Assembly: GCA_016707605.1 (NCBI GenBank)
Contig: JADJHJ010000003.1
Span: forward strand, 434,001 to 498,000
Direction: 5' to 3'
Origin: Candidatus Promineofilum glycogenicum
GTDB lineage: Bacteria; Chloroflexota; Anaerolineae; Promineifilales; Promineifilaceae
DNA length: 64,000 nucleotides
Below the pieces are notes generated by a model that had not been told where the DNA came from, searched no databases, and was given only the letters and a program-made list of their open reading frames with translations. Shown here one piece after another: positions 53,625-62,267 of this stretch; positions within the stretch are counted from its first letter, which is position 1, and each line of letters opens with the position of its first letter. A program made the translations under genes and the position numbers.

Positions 53625-54515
53625 ATGATGTGGGGCGAAGTGGCGGCGCTGGCGACGGCCGTCTGCTGGTCGTTCACGGCCATCTTCATCAGCTATAGCG
53701 GGCGGCGCGTCGGCTCCGAGGTGGTCAATCGCAGCCGGCTGCTGTTGGCCTGCCTGTTTCTGCTGGTGGCTCACCGTGCGCTGGAGGGCGCGTTCTTCCC
53801 GACCGGCGTTGAGCCGTTCCGCTGGGGCTGGCTGGCCGTCTCCAGCGTGTTGGGGCTGGTGCTGGGCGACGCCTTTCTCTTTCGCGCCTACGTGCTCATC
53901 GGGCCACGACTGGCCATGCTGCTGATGGCGACCGTGCCCATCTTCAGCGCCCTGTTCGGCTGGCTGCTTTTCGGCGAGGCGGTGACGAACCTCGAATTGA
54001 TCGGCATCACTCTGGCCGTGGCCGGCGTGGGCTGGGTCGTCACCGAGGGGCAGACTGACCCACGGCTGGCCGACCGGCGCGTCTACCGGCGCGGGCTGCT
54101 GTTTGGTCTGTTGGGCGCGTTGGGGCAGGTGGCCAATCTGGTGACGGCGCGCTACGCTCTGGTAGACGACTTTCCGGCGCTGTCGGCGACGCTCATTCGC
54201 ATAGCCATAGGCGCGGGCATCGTTTGGGGTGTGGCGGCGCTGCGCGGGCAGGCCGGCCACACCGTCCGGCAGTGGGGCGACCGGCGCGCCTTGCGGGCCA
54301 TCGTCGCCGCGTCGTTCGTCGGGCCGTTCCTGGGCATCTGGCTGTCGCTCATCGCCGTGCAGAACGCGCGGCTGGGCATCGCCTCAACGCTGATGGCGCT
54401 GCCGCCGGTGATTCTCATTCCCGTGGAGTATGCGCTCTTCCGGCAGCGCGTCAGCCCGCGCGGGTTGGCGGGGACGGTGATCGCGCTGGGTGGGGTGGCG
54501 CTGCTGTTTTGGTAG
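53625..54515 (+). CDS. EamA/DMT-family transporter
   Basis: A 296-residue protein with ten predicted membrane segments in two EamA repeats of five. The first repeat has WGEVAALATAVCWSFTAIFIS and GWLLFGEAVTNLELIGI (read as FGEAVTNLELIGITLAVAG). The second has GAGIVWGVAALR and EYALFRQRVSPRGLAGTVIALGG. Members export metabolites or drugs; substrate unknown. It follows the NUDIX gene closely and is convergent with the methyltransferase gene. Confidence 0.9.
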   Translation: MMWGEVAALATAVCWSFTAIFISYSGRRVGSEVVNRSRLLLACLFLLVAHRALEGAFFPTGVEPFRWGWLAVSSVLGLVLGDAFLFRAYVLIGPRLAMLLMATVPIFSALFGWLLFGEAVTNLELIGITLAVAGVGWVVTEGQTDPRLADRRVYRRGLLFGLLGALGQVANLVTARYALVDDFPALSATLIRIAIGAGIVWGVAALRGQAGHTVRQWGDRRALRAIVAASFVGPFLGIWLSLIAVQNARLGIASTLMALPPVILIPVEYALFRQRVSPRGLAGTVIALGGVALLFW

Positions 54516-54536
54516 ACGGGTAGGAATGATCCTGCC

Positions 54537-55130
54537 CTACGGCGCGGTGGCGTGGATGATTTGCAACAGGCCACGGCCGTGGCTTTCAACCCGCGCCACC
54601 CGAAAGCCGGCCGAGGCCACCGTCGCCGCCGTTTCGCGGTTCAGGTGGCACTCCCCTTGCAGCGCCAACCACAGTGGGTGCAGCCAGTCGGTCAGTCGGC
54701 GCGTCAGGGGCGTCTGGCCGCGCACGTGCTCCAGCAGCAGCAGTTGGCCGCCCGGCCGCAGCACGCGCCGAATCTCGGCCAGCGCGGCCGGCGGATCGGC
54801 GATGCTGCAAAAGACGAGCGTGCCGACGACGGTGTCGAACGATGCGACGGGGAAGGGCAGGTCGTGGGCGTTGGCTGCGGCAACCGTCACGTTAGTGTGA
54901 CCGGCAACCCGCGCCTTGCGCGCCGCCGCGGCCAGGCGCTCCGGCCGTAGTTCGACCGCCACGACGGGCAAGCCAGGCTCATAGAGCGGCAGGTTGGCCC
55001 CCGTGCCCGCGCCGATCTCCAGCACGTTGCCGCGCGCCGCGGCCAGCAACGGCCGCCGTAGGCGTCGCAGACTGAGCCGCTCCAGCGTCCACATACCCCG
55101 ATCGTAGTTGCGCGCGTCAAGGGAGTCCAT
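54537..55130 (-). CDS. Class I SAM-dependent methyltransferase
   Basis: A ~197-residue methyltransferase from MDSLDARNYDRGMW. It has motif I VLEIGAGTGANLPLY, the acidic residue after beta 2 (VVAVELRPE), motif II-like FDTVVGTLVFCSI and LRPGGQLLLLEHVRG. It resembles UbiE/phospholipid N-methyltransferase-like and thiol methyltransferase-like proteins. The upstream in-frame extension (to 55238) is encoded by the GTGCGTCGCAC repeats and is not family sequence, so ATG 55130 is chosen. Confidence 0.87.
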   Translation of the reverse strand: MDSLDARNYDRGMWTLERLSLRRLRRPLLAAARGNVLEIGAGTGANLPLYEPGLPVVAVELRPERLAAAARKARVAGHTNVTVAAANAHDLPFPVASFDTVVGTLVFCSIADPPAALAEIRRVLRPGGQLLLLEHVRGQTPLTRRLTDWLHPLWLALQGECHLNRETAATVASAGFRVARVESHGRGLLQIIHATAP

Positions 55131-55148
55131 GAGCCGGAGTATACCTGG

Positions 55149-55241
55149 TGCGTCGCACTTTCTGAAGTGCGTCGCACCTTCTTGGATGGAGGTAGCGCCG
55201 GTCAGAAGGTGCGTCGCACTCAAGAAGGTGCGACGCACCGA
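55149..55241. repeat. GTGCGTCGCAC palindromic repeat cluster
   Basis: Four occurrences of GTGCGTCGCAC or its complement GTGCGACGCAC, with CTTCTTG/CAAGAAG arms, between the methyltransferase and transglycosylase genes. Confidence 0.9.
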
Positions 55242-55244
55242 GTG

Positions 55245-56045
55245 TTACTGGAGGCCAATGCGCGCCGCCGCCTGCTGGCAAAGCCCCGCGCCGCCGGCGG
55301 CCAGCCACTGGTCGAGCGTGTCGCTGCTGCTCGCGCCGGCCACGGCGTCTTCATAGATGCCGGTGCTCCAGGTGTAGTAGCGCTGCGTCTCATTGGGCCA
55401 GGCGTCCCAGCCCTTGGCCGCTGTGCCGTGGCCGCCGTTGTAGCCGGCGAAGGTCAGGCCGGTGTCGCCGCCGGTCATTTCCATCCCTTGGGCCAGATAG
55501 GCCATGCCGCGGTTGGCGTTGGTGTCGGGGTCCTGCATGACCTCGCCCGCGCTGAAGTGGAAGGGCATGACCTGGAAAAGCCCCTGCGCCCCGGCGCTGG
55601 ACTCGGCATTGGGATCGCCACAAGACTCGATCTGCATCACCGTCGCCGCCATGTTGGGATCGATGCCGTAAGCCGCCGCCCAGGTCACGATCTGCGGCGC
55701 CCAGTGCTGAATCTCACGCGTGAAGAGCGGGGCTATGCCGCCCACGACGGCCACGGGGGCGGCGGCTTCCGGCGCGGGCTGCTCCTGGGCCGGCTCGGCC
55801 GCGGCGGGGTCGCCGGCTGTCGTGCCGGCCGTCGCGTCGCTCAGTCCGCCGTTGCGAATGGCCCACATGGCGAAGAGGACGATAAAGGCCAACGCTCCGC
55901 CCAGCACCAGCATCATGCGCTGCTGCACGGCAGCCATCGGATCATTAGCGACGGCCGACCGCGGCCAGTGGTAGATGGGATCATCGTCCGGCTCGGTCAA
56001 GGGCGTATCCACCGGGTAGAGATAGGTGTCCTGATATGCGGTCAT
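55245..56045 (-). CDS. Membrane-anchored lytic transglycosylase (SLT domain)
   Basis: A 266-residue protein with an acidic cytoplasmic N-terminus, one membrane anchor (about residues 45-63, LVLGGALAFIVLFAMWAI) and an Ala/Pro/Glu-rich linker. The SLT domain (about 105-240) has catalytic Glu in VMQIESCGDPNAES near residue 138, followed by GAQGLFQVMPFHF and FAGYNGGHG. It cleaves peptidoglycan glycan strands outside the membrane. The C-terminus runs up to the GTGCGTCGCAC repeat. Confidence 0.9.
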   Translation of the reverse strand: MTAYQDTYLYPVDTPLTEPDDDPIYHWPRSAVANDPMAAVQQRMMLVLGGALAFIVLFAMWAIRNGGLSDATAGTTAGDPAAAEPAQEQPAPEAAAPVAVVGGIAPLFTREIQHWAPQIVTWAAAYGIDPNMAATVMQIESCGDPNAESSAGAQGLFQVMPFHFSAGEVMQDPDTNANRGMAYLAQGMEMTGGDTGLTFAGYNGGHGTAAKGWDAWPNETQRYYTWSTGIYEDAVAGASSSDTLDQWLAAGGAGLCQQAAARIGLQ

Positions 56046-56152
56046 AGTTTATCGCCGTCCTGTTTTCCAACAACAAGCGTTCGGGCAACCAATGAGTAAG
56101 GCCGCGCGATAGGCGCGGCCAATATAGGTTTGTCAGGCCGCCGCCGCTCGAC

Positions 56153-57004
56153 CTAGGAGCGGTTTTTGCCCTGGGCGTGCATATTGCCCGGGGCGCGCTG
56201 GACGCCACTGCCGGGCATCGGCGGGCGCTGCTGGATGCGCGACGTGGGGCGCGTGGGGCCGTTAGGGCTGGTCTTGGGCGCGGGCGGCGGGCCGACGATG
56301 GGGTCGTCCACCGGCTCGTAGGTCACGGCCGTCGTCACGTTCGGCGCCGCCGGGCGGGCGGGGGCGGCCGTGCGCGGCTTCGGCGCGGCGGGCGTGGCCG
56401 CCGGGCGCGACGCGGGCGGCTGAGCGGCGCGGGCCGGGGCGGGCGCGTCGGGAGACGGACGCGTCGCGGGCTTGGCCTCGCCGGCATTGGCGCGGGTCTG
56501 GTCGAAGATCTCCTCGCCGGCCATCGAGAACGCGCCGATGAACAGGATGCGCGTCAGCCACACCAGCATGGCCACGAAGATGGGCACGTAGCGCAGCAGC
56601 ATCTCGCGGCTGAGCACTTCGTTGCCGAACTCGTGCCCCAGCAGCGTCAGCGACACCGCCCACCAGGTCATGACGGCGTTGGCGATGGTGCCCAGGAACC
56701 ACGCCCCGGTCAGGAACCACACCGCGCGCGGCTCCTCAGCGCCGCGCTGCGGCGTGAAGATGCGCACCAGCCCGGCGAAGTCGATGGCGCAGAAGGCCAC
56801 GGCCAGAATCGACGCCCACAGAACGCCGACAAAGCGCACTTCGCCCAGCAGGTTGGTCAGGGCATACTGGGTTGTGTCGAAGTTGAAGATCTCGAAGGCG
56901 ATGAGCGCCACGCCCAGGAGGATGGCGATGACCATCTTGCGCGAGATGGCTCCGCCCTGGCCGGTGAACTGAATGTCTTTCAAACTGCCGGTATCCTTTA
57001 ACAT
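56153..57004 (-). CDS. Four-helix membrane protein with Pro/Ala-rich tail, SOS-box promoter
   Basis: A ~283-residue protein from MLKDTGSLKDIQF with four membrane segments (about residues 23-42, 58-78, 93-115 and 140-162). A long Pro/Ala/Arg-rich cytoplasmic tail ends in GKNRS. No family is recognised. ATG 57004 with GAGGGAAAAG upstream is preferred to an in-frame start at 57190. The promoter region carries two GAAC-N4-GTTC-type sites, so DNA-damage control is plausible. Function unknown. Confidence 0.65.
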   Translation of the reverse strand: MLKDTGSLKDIQFTGQGGAISRKMVIAILLGVALIAFEIFNFDTTQYALTNLLGEVRFVGVLWASILAVAFCAIDFAGLVRIFTPQRGAEEPRAVWFLTGAWFLGTIANAVMTWWAVSLTLLGHEFGNEVLSREMLLRYVPIFVAMLVWLTRILFIGAFSMAGEEIFDQTRANAGEAKPATRPSPDAPAPARAAQPPASRPAATPAAPKPRTAAPARPAAPNVTTAVTYEPVDDPIVGPPPAPKTSPNGPTRPTSRIQQRPPMPGSGVQRAPGNMHAQGKNRS

Positions 57005-57058
57005 CTCGCTTTTCCCTCTTCTCTGATTTGGAGCGGCTGAGCGCCACCTATGCCGATG

Positions 57059-57111
57059 ATAGAACGTCTGTTCTATCTCGGATATAGAATAGCACAAATG
57101 TTCGTCTGTCG
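57059..57111 (-). promoter_or_regulatory. LexA/SOS-type boxes in the promoter of the 57004 gene
   Basis: ATAGAAC-GTCT-GTTCTAT (57059-57076) is a perfect palindrome of the GAAC-N4-GTTC form. On the minus strand upstream of it are TTGACG, then CGAAC-ATTT-GTGC (a one-mismatch second box) and TATTCT at about 18 bp from TTGACG. The boxes overlap and follow the promoter. LexA in Gram-positive bacteria binds CGAAC-N4-GTTCG; use of this form here is inferred. Confidence 0.65.
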
Positions 57112-57157
57112 TCAATACGCATAGTCCCCTAATCCGGCCCGCCTCTCGGCAATCATG

Positions 57158-57163
57158 TATAAT
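57158..57163 (+). promoter_or_regulatory. -10 element of a probable leaderless transcript
   Basis: Consensus TATAAT with only six bases (TCCCTC) before the ATG at 57170, so transcription would start at or next to the start codon. No ribosome site exists between. An in-frame ATG at 57155 overlaps the hexamer and is less likely to be used. Confidence 0.6.
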
Positions 57164-57169
57164 TCCCTC

Positions 57170-59845
57170 ATGGTGCTCATTTTGACCCACGAGAAGACGG
57201 ATTTCGACGCCGTAGCCTCATTGCTGGGCGCGTGGAAGCTCCATCCGGCGGCCGTGCCCCTCTTACCGCGCCATCTGAACCGCAACGTGCAGCAGTTCCT
57301 CAACCTCTACTGGGACGCGCTGCCCTTTGTGCGCGCCGAGGATTGGCGGCGGCGGCTCGTGGAGCGGGTCATTCTGGTCGATACCCAGACGTTGGCCAAC
57401 GTGCGCGGCCTCTCGCCCCAGCCGACCGTCCACGTCATCGACCACCACATGGGCCAGCCGCCCAAGCCGGGCTGGACGTATGAGGTTGAGGCGGTGGGGG
57501 CCACGGCCACGCTGCTGGTGGAGCGCCTGCAAAGCCACGGCCTGGTGCTGGCCGCCGAAGAGGCGACGCTGCTGCTGCTGGGCATCTATGAGGACACTGG
57601 CGGCCTGACCTATGACACGACGACGGCCCGCGACGTGCGCGCCGCGGCCTGGCTGGTGGAGCAGGGGGCGCAACTGAGCGTCGCCCGCCGCTTCCTCAAC
57701 GTGGCCCTGTCAGAGGCGCAGCAGCAGCTCTATGACCTGCTGCTGCGCCAGGTGCAGTGGGAGCGCATCGAGGAGCGGCCGATCGCCCTGGCCGCGGCCG
57801 TCGCCCCGTCCGGCTTCGACGACGAAATCTCGTCCGTGGCCCACCGCCTGCGCGAGACGCTGACCCCCGACGGCCTGTTCGTCCTGGTGCAATTGGGCGA
57901 CGGCGTGCAACTGGTGGCCCGCAGTTCGGTCGATGAGGTCGATGCCGGGCTGGTGGCCCGCGAACTGGGCGGCGGCGGCCACAGCCGGGCGGCGGCGGCG
58001 ATGATCGTCGGCGGGCGGCTGCCGGACGTGGCCAAACGCGTGCGCGCCCTGCTGCCCCGCGCCGTCCAGCCGACGATGCGCGTGGCCGCGGTCATGTCCC
58101 ACGGCGTGCTGACTGTGCCGACGACGATAGCCGTCAGCGAGGTGGCCGCGCTGATGCAGAAGCACGGCCACGAGGGCTACCCGGTGGTGGACGAGCGCCA
58201 GGGGCGGGTCGTCGGCCTGGTGACGCGGCGGGCGGTCGACCGGGCCATGAGCCACGAGATGGGCGGCCAGCCGGTCAGCCGTATCATGCGCGCCGGGACG
58301 AGTGTCGTGCGCCCGTCGGACTCCATCGAGCGGGTGCAGGAACTCATGGCCGCCGGCGGCTGGGGACAGATTCCGGTGCTGCCCGAAGCCGGCGAAGGTG
58401 TGGACGGCGAGCGGCCGATCGGCATCGTCACCCGCACCGATCTGCTCAACGTGTTGCTGAAGCCGCTGCCCGAAGCGCCGGGCGGGTGGCCCACGGGCGA
58501 TCTGCGCGACGTGCTGGCCCGCGCTTTGGCCCCGGAGCTATGGGCGCTGGTGCTGGTGGTTAGCGAGACGGCGGCGCAATTGAAGATGCCCATCTACTTC
58601 GTCGGCGGCCTGGTGCGCGACCTGCTGCTGGGCCAGCCGCCGACCGACCTCGACATCGTCGTCGAGGGGGACGCCATTGCCCTGGTGGCGTCGTTGCGCG
58701 ACCGCTTCGGCGGCCAGTTGCACAGCCACGAGCGCTTCGGCACGGCCAAGTGGGACTTATCCCTGGGAATCTACGCCGCCATCGCTGCCGCGGCCGGCGA
58801 GGGGCCGGGCGAGCCGGACGCGGCCGAAACGCCACAAGTGGCCGCGCCGGGGCAGATCGACTTCGTGACGGCGCGCAAGGAGTTCTACAGCCGGCCGACG
58901 GCCCTGCCCGACGTGGAGCCGGGGTCGATCAAGCTCGACCTGCACCGGCGCGACTTCACCATCAACACTTTGGCCGTGCGCCTTGACGGGGCCTACCTGG
59001 GGCAACTGCTCGACTTCTACGGCGGCCGGCGCGACTTGCGGCGGGGCCTGGTCCGCGTGCTCCACAGCCTGAGCTTCATCGACGACCCGACGCGCATCCT
59101 GCGCGCCGTGCGGCTGGAGCAGCGCCTGGGCTTCGCCATCGAGCCGGGCACGGCCGAACTGATCGACGACGCTCTGCCCATGCTCGACCGTGTGACCGGT
59201 GAGCGCATCCGCAATGAGATCGAGCTGGCCCTGGCCGAGGCCGATCCGGTGCGGGTCATGAGCCGCCTGGATGAGCTGGGTGTGCTGGCCCATCTGGCCC
59301 CCGATCTGTCGTGGCGAGCGGAGACGGCGGCCGTCTTCGAGCGCATCCCGTCCTTTGCCGACGACCCGCTGTGGGGCGAGACGTATCGCGCCGGGCCAGT
59401 TGTGTTCTACTACTTCGCCGTCTGGCTGGCCCCCTTTGCCCCGCCCGTGCCGGAGGAGGTCGCCCGCCGCCTGCGGGTGCGCAAGGCGACGCTGGAGCAC
59501 CTGTTGGCCCTGGCCGACCTGTTGCCGGCCCTGGCCGCGCTGCCCGACGACGCGCGGCCGAGCGCCGTCGTCCGCACCGTGGCGCGCTTTGCCCCGCGCA
59601 CACTGCTGACGGCGCGGATGCTGGACGTGTCGCCACGGATAAGCATCTGGCTCGACCGCTTCATGGCCGAGTGGCGGCACGTCCGCCCGACGCTGACCGG
59701 CAATGATTTGCGCGCCCTGGGCTTGCCCCCCGGCCCGCTCTACACGCGCATTCTCGTCCGTCTGCTGGACGCGCGGCTGGATAGCGAGGTGGAGGATGAG
59801 GCGGGGGAGAGGGGGATCGTGGGGGAGTATTTAGTGGATCAGTAG
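57170..59845 (+). CDS. DHH-CBS-tRNA nucleotidyltransferase fusion
   Basis: An ~891-residue multidomain protein. A DHH phosphoesterase domain (about 1-160, VIDHHMGQPP near 90) and a DHHA1 domain with GGGGHSRAAAA near 267 are followed by two CBS domains (about 300-360 and 365-440). A class II tRNA nucleotidyltransferase/poly(A) polymerase head follows (GGLVRDLLLGQPPTDLDIVV near 477, catalytic Asp pair in DLDIVVEGD), then the RNA-binding helical body. The same architecture is known in CCA- or A-adding enzymes of several phyla. The start MVLILTHEKTDFDAVAS (57170) fits the fold and the leaderless promoter. Confidence 0.9.
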   Translation: MVLILTHEKTDFDAVASLLGAWKLHPAAVPLLPRHLNRNVQQFLNLYWDALPFVRAEDWRRRLVERVILVDTQTLANVRGLSPQPTVHVIDHHMGQPPKPGWTYEVEAVGATATLLVERLQSHGLVLAAEEATLLLLGIYEDTGGLTYDTTTARDVRAAAWLVEQGAQLSVARRFLNVALSEAQQQLYDLLLRQVQWERIEERPIALAAAVAPSGFDDEISSVAHRLRETLTPDGLFVLVQLGDGVQLVARSSVDEVDAGLVARELGGGGHSRAAAAMIVGGRLPDVAKRVRALLPRAVQPTMRVAAVMSHGVLTVPTTIAVSEVAALMQKHGHEGYPVVDERQGRVVGLVTRRAVDRAMSHEMGGQPVSRIMRAGTSVVRPSDSIERVQELMAAGGWGQIPVLPEAGEGVDGERPIGIVTRTDLLNVLLKPLPEAPGGWPTGDLRDVLARALAPELWALVLVVSETAAQLKMPIYFVGGLVRDLLLGQPPTDLDIVVEGDAIALVASLRDRFGGQLHSHERFGTAKWDLSLGIYAAIAAAAGEGPGEPDAAETPQVAAPGQIDFVTARKEFYSRPTALPDVEPGSIKLDLHRRDFTINTLAVRLDGAYLGQLLDFYGGRRDLRRGLVRVLHSLSFIDDPTRILRAVRLEQRLGFAIEPGTAELIDDALPMLDRVTGERIRNEIELALAEADPVRVMSRLDELGVLAHLAPDLSWRAETAAVFERIPSFADDPLWGETYRAGPVVFYYFAVWLAPFAPPVPEEVARRLRVRKATLEHLLALADLLPALAALPDDARPSAVVRTVARFAPRTLLTARMLDVSPRISIWLDRFMAEWRHVRPTLTGNDLRALGLPPGPLYTRILVRLLDARLDSEVEDEAGERGIVGEYLVDQ

Positions 59846-59900
59846 GTACTGACCCACTGAGTCACTGAACCACTGCCCCACTGACCTACCGACCACTGCC
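59846..59900. repeat. CCACTGA heptanucleotide-like array
   Basis: Several CCACTGA/CCACTGC/TCACTGA units fill the 40-bp gap and extend into the last codons of the hydantoinase B gene. Confidence 0.75.
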
Positions 59901-60319
59901 CCACCCTCCGCCCCCCGGTGTCTCGATGTGAATAACGTCGCCGGGCTGAATAGAGAGGGTAACTTTGCCGGGCAGGTCGGCCGACGCGCCGTCGCGGATG
60001 AGCGTGTTGCGGCCGGGCGCGCCCGGCTCCCCGCCGGCCAGGCCGTAGGGGGCGAGACGGCGGCGTTCGCCGGTCAGGGTGGCCGTGGCCGGGGCCAGGA
60101 AGCGGATGGCGCGGACGAGGCCCTCGCCGCCGCGGTGCCGGCCGCCGCCGCCGGAGCCGCGCCGCAGGCTATACGCTTCGACGCGGATGGGGTAGGCCAT
60201 CTCCAGCGCCTCGACCGGCGTGTTGCGCGTGTTGCTCATGTGGACGTGGACGCCCGACGCGCCGTCGCCCGCCGGCCCGGCCCCCGCGCCGCCGCCGACG
60301 GTCTCGTAGTAAGCGAACG

Positions 60320-60397
60320 TAGGGGCCAGGTTCAAGGTTCCAGGTTCCAGGGCAAAACCCTCTTCCCTGGCCCCTGGCCCCTGGTCCCTGGAACCTC
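60320..60397. repeat. CCAGGGGCC-type repeat inside hydantoinase B
   Basis: GGGGCCAGG and AGGTTCCAGG units on the left, CCTGGCCCCTGG units on the right. Encodes the stretch between NNLTFGG and TFAYYETVGG. Confidence 0.9.
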
Positions 60398-61185
60398 CAA
60401 AAGTAAGGTTGTTCATCGTCCCCTGCGACGCCGCCGGGATGAGGTCGGGCAGGGCGGCGGCCAGCGCGCCAAAGACGACGTCCACCACCCGCTGCGCCGT
60501 CTCGACGTTGCCGGCAGCCACGGCATGGGGCGGGCGTGGGTCGAGCAGGGAGCCGGGCGGGATGAGGACGGTCAGCGGGGCAAAGACGCCCTGGTTCATG
60601 GGCAGTTCGCCCAACAGGGCCAGGGCCACGCAACGCAGGCAGTAGACGACGGCCGACTCGACGATGGCCGGCACGGCGTTGAGGTTGCCGGCCACGGCGG
60701 CGGCCGTGCCGGTGAAGTCGACCGTCAGCGTGTCGCCGGCCACGGTGATGGCGGCGCGAATGGGCACGGCTGCGTCGGGGCGATTCGTATCCCCCTGACC
60801 GTCGTCGTCCAGCGCGTCCTCGAAGCGGTAGGTGCCGTCAGGGATGCGGGCGATGGCGGCGCGGGTCAACGTCTCGGCGTAGGCGATGAGGTCTCTGCCT
60901 GGCGCAGCGTTTCCGGCAGGCCGTAGCGGCCGACGATCTCCTGCAGCCGTTGCGCGCCGGTGGCGTGGGCGGCCAGTTGCGCCGCCAGGTCGCCGTCGCG
61001 CTCCCACGGCGTGCGCACGTTGCGCAATATGAGCTCCCACACCGCCTCGTTGCGCACGCCGCCCTCGACCAGCTTGATCGGCGGGATGATGATCCCTTCC
61101 TGATACAACTCCGTCGACAGCGGCATTGAACCGGGCGACATGCCGCCGACGTCGGCGTGGTGGGCGCGGCTGGCGACCAAGAAGG

Positions 61186-61276
61186 CAGGGGGGCGGGGGA
61201 GCGGGGGAGCAGGGGGGAACGCGCCGCCAGACATCGCTTCTTCCACCCCCGCTCCCCCGCTCCCCTGCTCCCCCGC
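61186..61276. repeat. GGGGGAGCGGGGGAGC palindrome inside hydantoinase B
   Basis: Left arm of GCGGGGGAGC units, right arm of GCTCCCCCGC units, about 30-nt centre. Encodes a Gly/Ala/Pro-rich loop between SPVFVGG and FLVASRAHH. Confidence 0.9.
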
Positions 61277-61623
61277 GCCGCCGACGAACACCGGCGATAC
61301 CAACGTAATATCCGGCAAATGATTCCCCCCCTGATACGGGTCATTGAGGATGACCACGTCGCCGGGGCGGAGGGGGGCGCAGCGGGCGACGGCGGCGCGA
61401 ACGGAGGCGGGCATGGCCCCCAGATGGACGGGGATGTGGGCCGCCTGGGCCAGCAGCGCCGGCCGTTCCCCGCCCAAAAAGACGGCGCAACTGTAGTCGA
61501 GCCGTTCCTTGATGTTGGGGCTATAGGCGGCGCGGCCGAGCGTCACCCCCATCTCTTCGGCCACGGAGGCGAAGAGGTGGTTGAAGATGGTCAGGGTGGC
61601 GGCGTCCATGGGAAGAGAGGGGT

Positions 61624-61694
61624 TAGGGGCCAGGTTCCAGGGGCCAGGGGAAGAACGCTCTTCCCCTGGCCCCTGGAACCTGGCCCCTGGAACC
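61624..61694. repeat. CCAGGGGCC-type palindrome, intergenic copy
   Basis: GGGGCCAGGTTCCAGGGGCC in the left arm and its near-exact complement on the right of GAAGAACGCTCTTC. Ends at the phosphoribosyltransferase stop. Confidence 0.93.
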
Positions 61695-62242
61695 TAATCC
61701 TTGAAGACAGGCAGGTTAGCCAGCGCGACAACCCGCGACCAGTCATCCTCCCCTTCGGTGAAGATGGCCGCCACCTGGGCCACGTGGCCGCCGGCTTTCA
61801 GCACCAGCTTCTCCATGCCGTTGAGCGTGCTGCCGGTGCTGATGACGTCATCGACGACGATAACTCGCTTGTCGCGGATCAGTTCACGATCTTTCTCGTC
61901 CAGATAGAGCGTCTGCGGCGCGCCGGTGGTGATGGAGACCGTCTCGGCGCTGATGGCCTGGCCCATGTAGCTCTTGTACGCCTTGCGCAAGACGACGTAG
62001 GGCAGGCCCATCAGGGCGCTCATCTCGTAGATGAGGGGGATGCTCTTGGCCTCGGCCGTCAGCAGCACCTCGGCGCGCACGTCGCGCAGCCGTTCGGCCA
62101 GCGCCGCGGCCGACGCCTTGACGACGTAGGTGTCGCCCAGCATGTTGAACACGGCGATGCGCACGCCGGGGGCGACTTCAAAAAGGGGGAAGTGGCGCAC
62201 CAGGCCGGCCACTTCGACGGTGTAGGACTCGCGTTGGGTCAT
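61694..62242 (-). CDS. Purine/adenine phosphoribosyltransferase-like protein
   Basis: A 182-residue type I phosphoribosyltransferase. The PRPP-binding loop VIVVDDVISTGSTLNG lies near residues 121-136, and LTAEAKSIPLIYEMSALMG and YVVLRKAYKSYMGQ are as in adenine phosphoribosyltransferase and related salvage enzymes. The start MTQRESYTV at 62242 has AGGAGAG upstream. An in-frame extension to 62542 is repeat-encoded and ignored. Exact base specificity is uncertain, since a regulatory PurR-type role also exists in this superfamily. Confidence 0.85.
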   Translation of the reverse strand: MTQRESYTVEVAGLVRHFPLFEVAPGVRIAVFNMLGDTYVVKASAAALAERLRDVRAEVLLTAEAKSIPLIYEMSALMGLPYVVLRKAYKSYMGQAISAETVSITTGAPQTLYLDEKDRELIRDKRVIVVDDVISTGSTLNGMEKLVLKAGGHVAQVAAIFTEGEDDWSRVVALANLPVFKD

Positions 62243-62267
62243 GGATGCTCTCCTAATGTGGGAATTT

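Larger units (their letters stand above)
59886..61609 (-). pseudogene. Hydantoinase B/oxoprolinase-family gene, frameshifted, with two in-frame repeat inserts
   Basis: The gene reads as N-methylhydantoinase/5-oxoprolinase subunit B, which hydrolyses cyclic amides with ATP together with subunit A. The first part (from MDAATLTIFNHLFASVAEEMG to TLRQ) and the second part (from GRDLIAYAETLTRAA) are in different frames. The break lies near 60898, where one base is missing in CAGGCAGAG. Family landmarks are PGDVVILNDPYQGGNHLPDI, VASRAHHADVGGMSPGSMP, MNNLTFGG and YYETVGGGAGAGP. Two loops are repeat-encoded (61186-61276 and 60320-60397) and interrupt otherwise continuous family sequence. No subunit A gene is adjacent. 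Joined length would be about 574 residues. Confidence 0.85.

Noticed and set aside
55131..55238. N-terminal extension of the methyltransferase
   Set aside because: Encoded by the GTGCGTCGCAC repeats; the fold starts after the ATG at 55130.
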